Part shown: positions 23,520 to 24,473 of the stretch, one piece after another | Numbering within the stretch: position 1 is the first letter of the stretch | Layout: every line of letters starts with the position of its first letter | Assembly (NCBI GenBank): GCA_022579005.1 | Contig: MU401835.1 | Span: 1 to 24,473 of the forward strand | Origin: Poronia punctata | Taxonomy: Eukaryota > Ascomycota > Sordariomycetes > Xylariales > Xylariaceae | DNA length: 24,473 bases | Direction of reading: 5' to 3' | Position numbers and translations under genes: made by a program | Notes under the pieces: model-generated | The model's input: the letters and a program-made list of their open reading frames with translations, nothing else | Told to the model about the DNA's origin: nothing | Databases searched by the model: none

Positions 23520-24473
23520 TACTATATAATTAAGCAATTTTTAATAAACGTTAATCTAGTACTTATAAAGTGCATTTTATGCTTTACATGCTTTTATTAT
23601 TTAAATAAAAGTTGCAGCTTAAAATAACGTTGCTAAATTAATAATATAAAAAACTTGTTTTTTATTAATTTAAATTATGTTAACAATAACCTTATAATTA
23701 AATTTATAGTTATTTTTTAAGGTAAATTTAAAGCGTTTAGGCGCTAGGTTATACGTTTAGCAATAATAGCAGAATTTTTAGATTTTTTTTAAAATAAAAT
23801 AATTTACTTTATAACCTGCTATAGTTAACATTTATTTTAGTTTTGCTGCTTTAAAGTGCTTAAATTGTTTATAAAGCTAGCATAACTTAGTTTTAGTAAA
23901 ATATGCAGTTATTTTGCTAAAGTGCATATTAAAAAACAAATATCTTTATTTATAAATAACTAGTATTGTATTGCTATTGCTTTAAATAATAACATTTTTA
24001 GTGTTGTTAAAATAAGCACTAACGTAGTTAGCGTTATATAGCAAAAACAAAAAAAAAGTAAGCATATTTAAAACGTAATACGTAGTTGTTCTAAAAAGGT
24101 TTTATATTTAAATCGTGCTAATACTTTTAATAATACTGCTGCTACTAAATTTAATATAAACTTTACTTAGTTTTTATATTATATTTGCTTTTAAATTTAA
24201 GCATAAATATGCTTTTAATTATGCTTTTTTAACTATTAAATAGTTAAAAGCACTTATATTTTATAATTTGCTTTAATATTTTATTTTATATAAACTTTTT
24301 AAAATAAATTAATTTATTAGCATTTTAGCTTTAAATTACTATATATTTTTACTTATAACATAATATATATATATAGCATTTATTAAAAATTAAATAGATT
24401 TTTTTACTATTTTATTATTAATTTTATTTTATTTATAGTTTAAATTTAAAATAGTTTTAAAAATACTTTTTAT

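Larger units (their letters stand above)
1..24473. other. RIP-like degraded AT-rich heterochromatin, gene-free
   Basis: The whole window is dominated by A, T, TA and TAA/TAG triplets. No open frame reaches 100 codons from an ATG. In 14881-15480, counted by hand, there are 28 C and 51 G in 600 bases (13.2% GC). CpA+TpG is 16 and ApC+GpT is 34, a ratio of 0.47; values below about 1.03 are usually taken as RIP-positive. On one test line (14881-14940) TpA/ApT is about 16/12, also in the RIP direction. In RIP, a premeiotic fungal process, C is changed to T in duplicated DNA on both strands, so transposons become AT-rich and full of stops. Leptosphaeria-type AT isochores and Neurospora-type centromeres look like this. 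A Plasmodium or organelle origin fits less well: no genes appear in 24 kb, and the surviving C and G lie in strict contexts. Confidence 0.8.
21361..24473. repeat. Block C: degenerate repeat body, about 18% GC
   Basis: No gene is visible in these 3.1 kb. Hand-counted GC in 22801-23100 is 54 of 300 (18%), the same as block A and well above block B. The texture also resembles block A, with abundant AGCT, GCTTT, ACGT and GCGC. Blocks A and C may be pieces of one repeat family or one element interrupted by block B, but I have not aligned them. It contains inverted repeats at 22714-22748 and 23463-23519. No transposon protein motif was recognised. Confidence 0.5.

Noticed and set aside
1..24473. 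CRISPR array, bacterial promoters, operators, riboswitches or terminators.
   Set aside because: No regularly spaced identical repeats with unique spacers exist, and the context is eukaryotic heterochromatin with no genes for such elements to serve.

Overview
The window looks like 24.5 kb of fungal (probably filamentous ascomycete) AT-rich heterochromatin, made of repeats that a RIP-like process (repeat-induced point mutation) has degraded. I recognise no intact gene, tRNA, rRNA or living transposon. Three things support this. Stop codons (TAA, TAG) fill all six frames. Hand counts give GC of about 10-19% over most of the window. C and G survive only in particular neighbour contexts. In 14881-15480 the RIP substrate ratio (CpA+TpG)/(ApC+GpT) is 16/34, or 0.47, well under the value usually taken as RIP-positive (below about 1.03). 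The genus cannot be read from the sequence. A degenerate repeat-filled AT isochore or a regional centromere would both fit.

Layout. Block A (about 1-6557) and block C (about 21361-24473) have similar composition (samples of 17.7%, 19% and 18% GC). Block B (about 7060-20649) is distinctly poorer (samples of 10-13% GC). A less-mutated island sits at each junction. Island 1 (about 6558-7020) is 27.5% GC over 6661-7020. Island 2 (about 20650-21360) is 29% GC over 20641-20940. In island 1, C preceded by T or C makes up 18 of 50 cytosines, against 1 of 28 in a block B sample. The simplest reading is three old repeat bodies separated by short single-copy spacers that the mutator largely spared.

Structures that survive. 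Block B holds an 18-bp tandem array of about 18-19 units (10429 to about 10760); since 18 bp is six codons, it may be the relic of a hexapeptide-repeat gene. Island 2 holds an 11-bp array built on TACGTA (20807-20905). Block A holds a 33-bp tandem duplication whose copies differ only by A/G. Block C holds a 19-pair inverted repeat whose arms differ only by transitions. Island 1 holds the longest open frame (111 codons stop to stop, 85 from the first ATG), with one predicted membrane segment and no family I recognise.

The most unusual signal is the mutation context. Classical RIP mainly removes CpA. Here the strongest loss is TpC and CpC (with GpA and GpG on the other strand), while ApC and GpC survive. 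AGCT, ACGT and GCGC therefore persist, and TCGA and GATC are almost absent.
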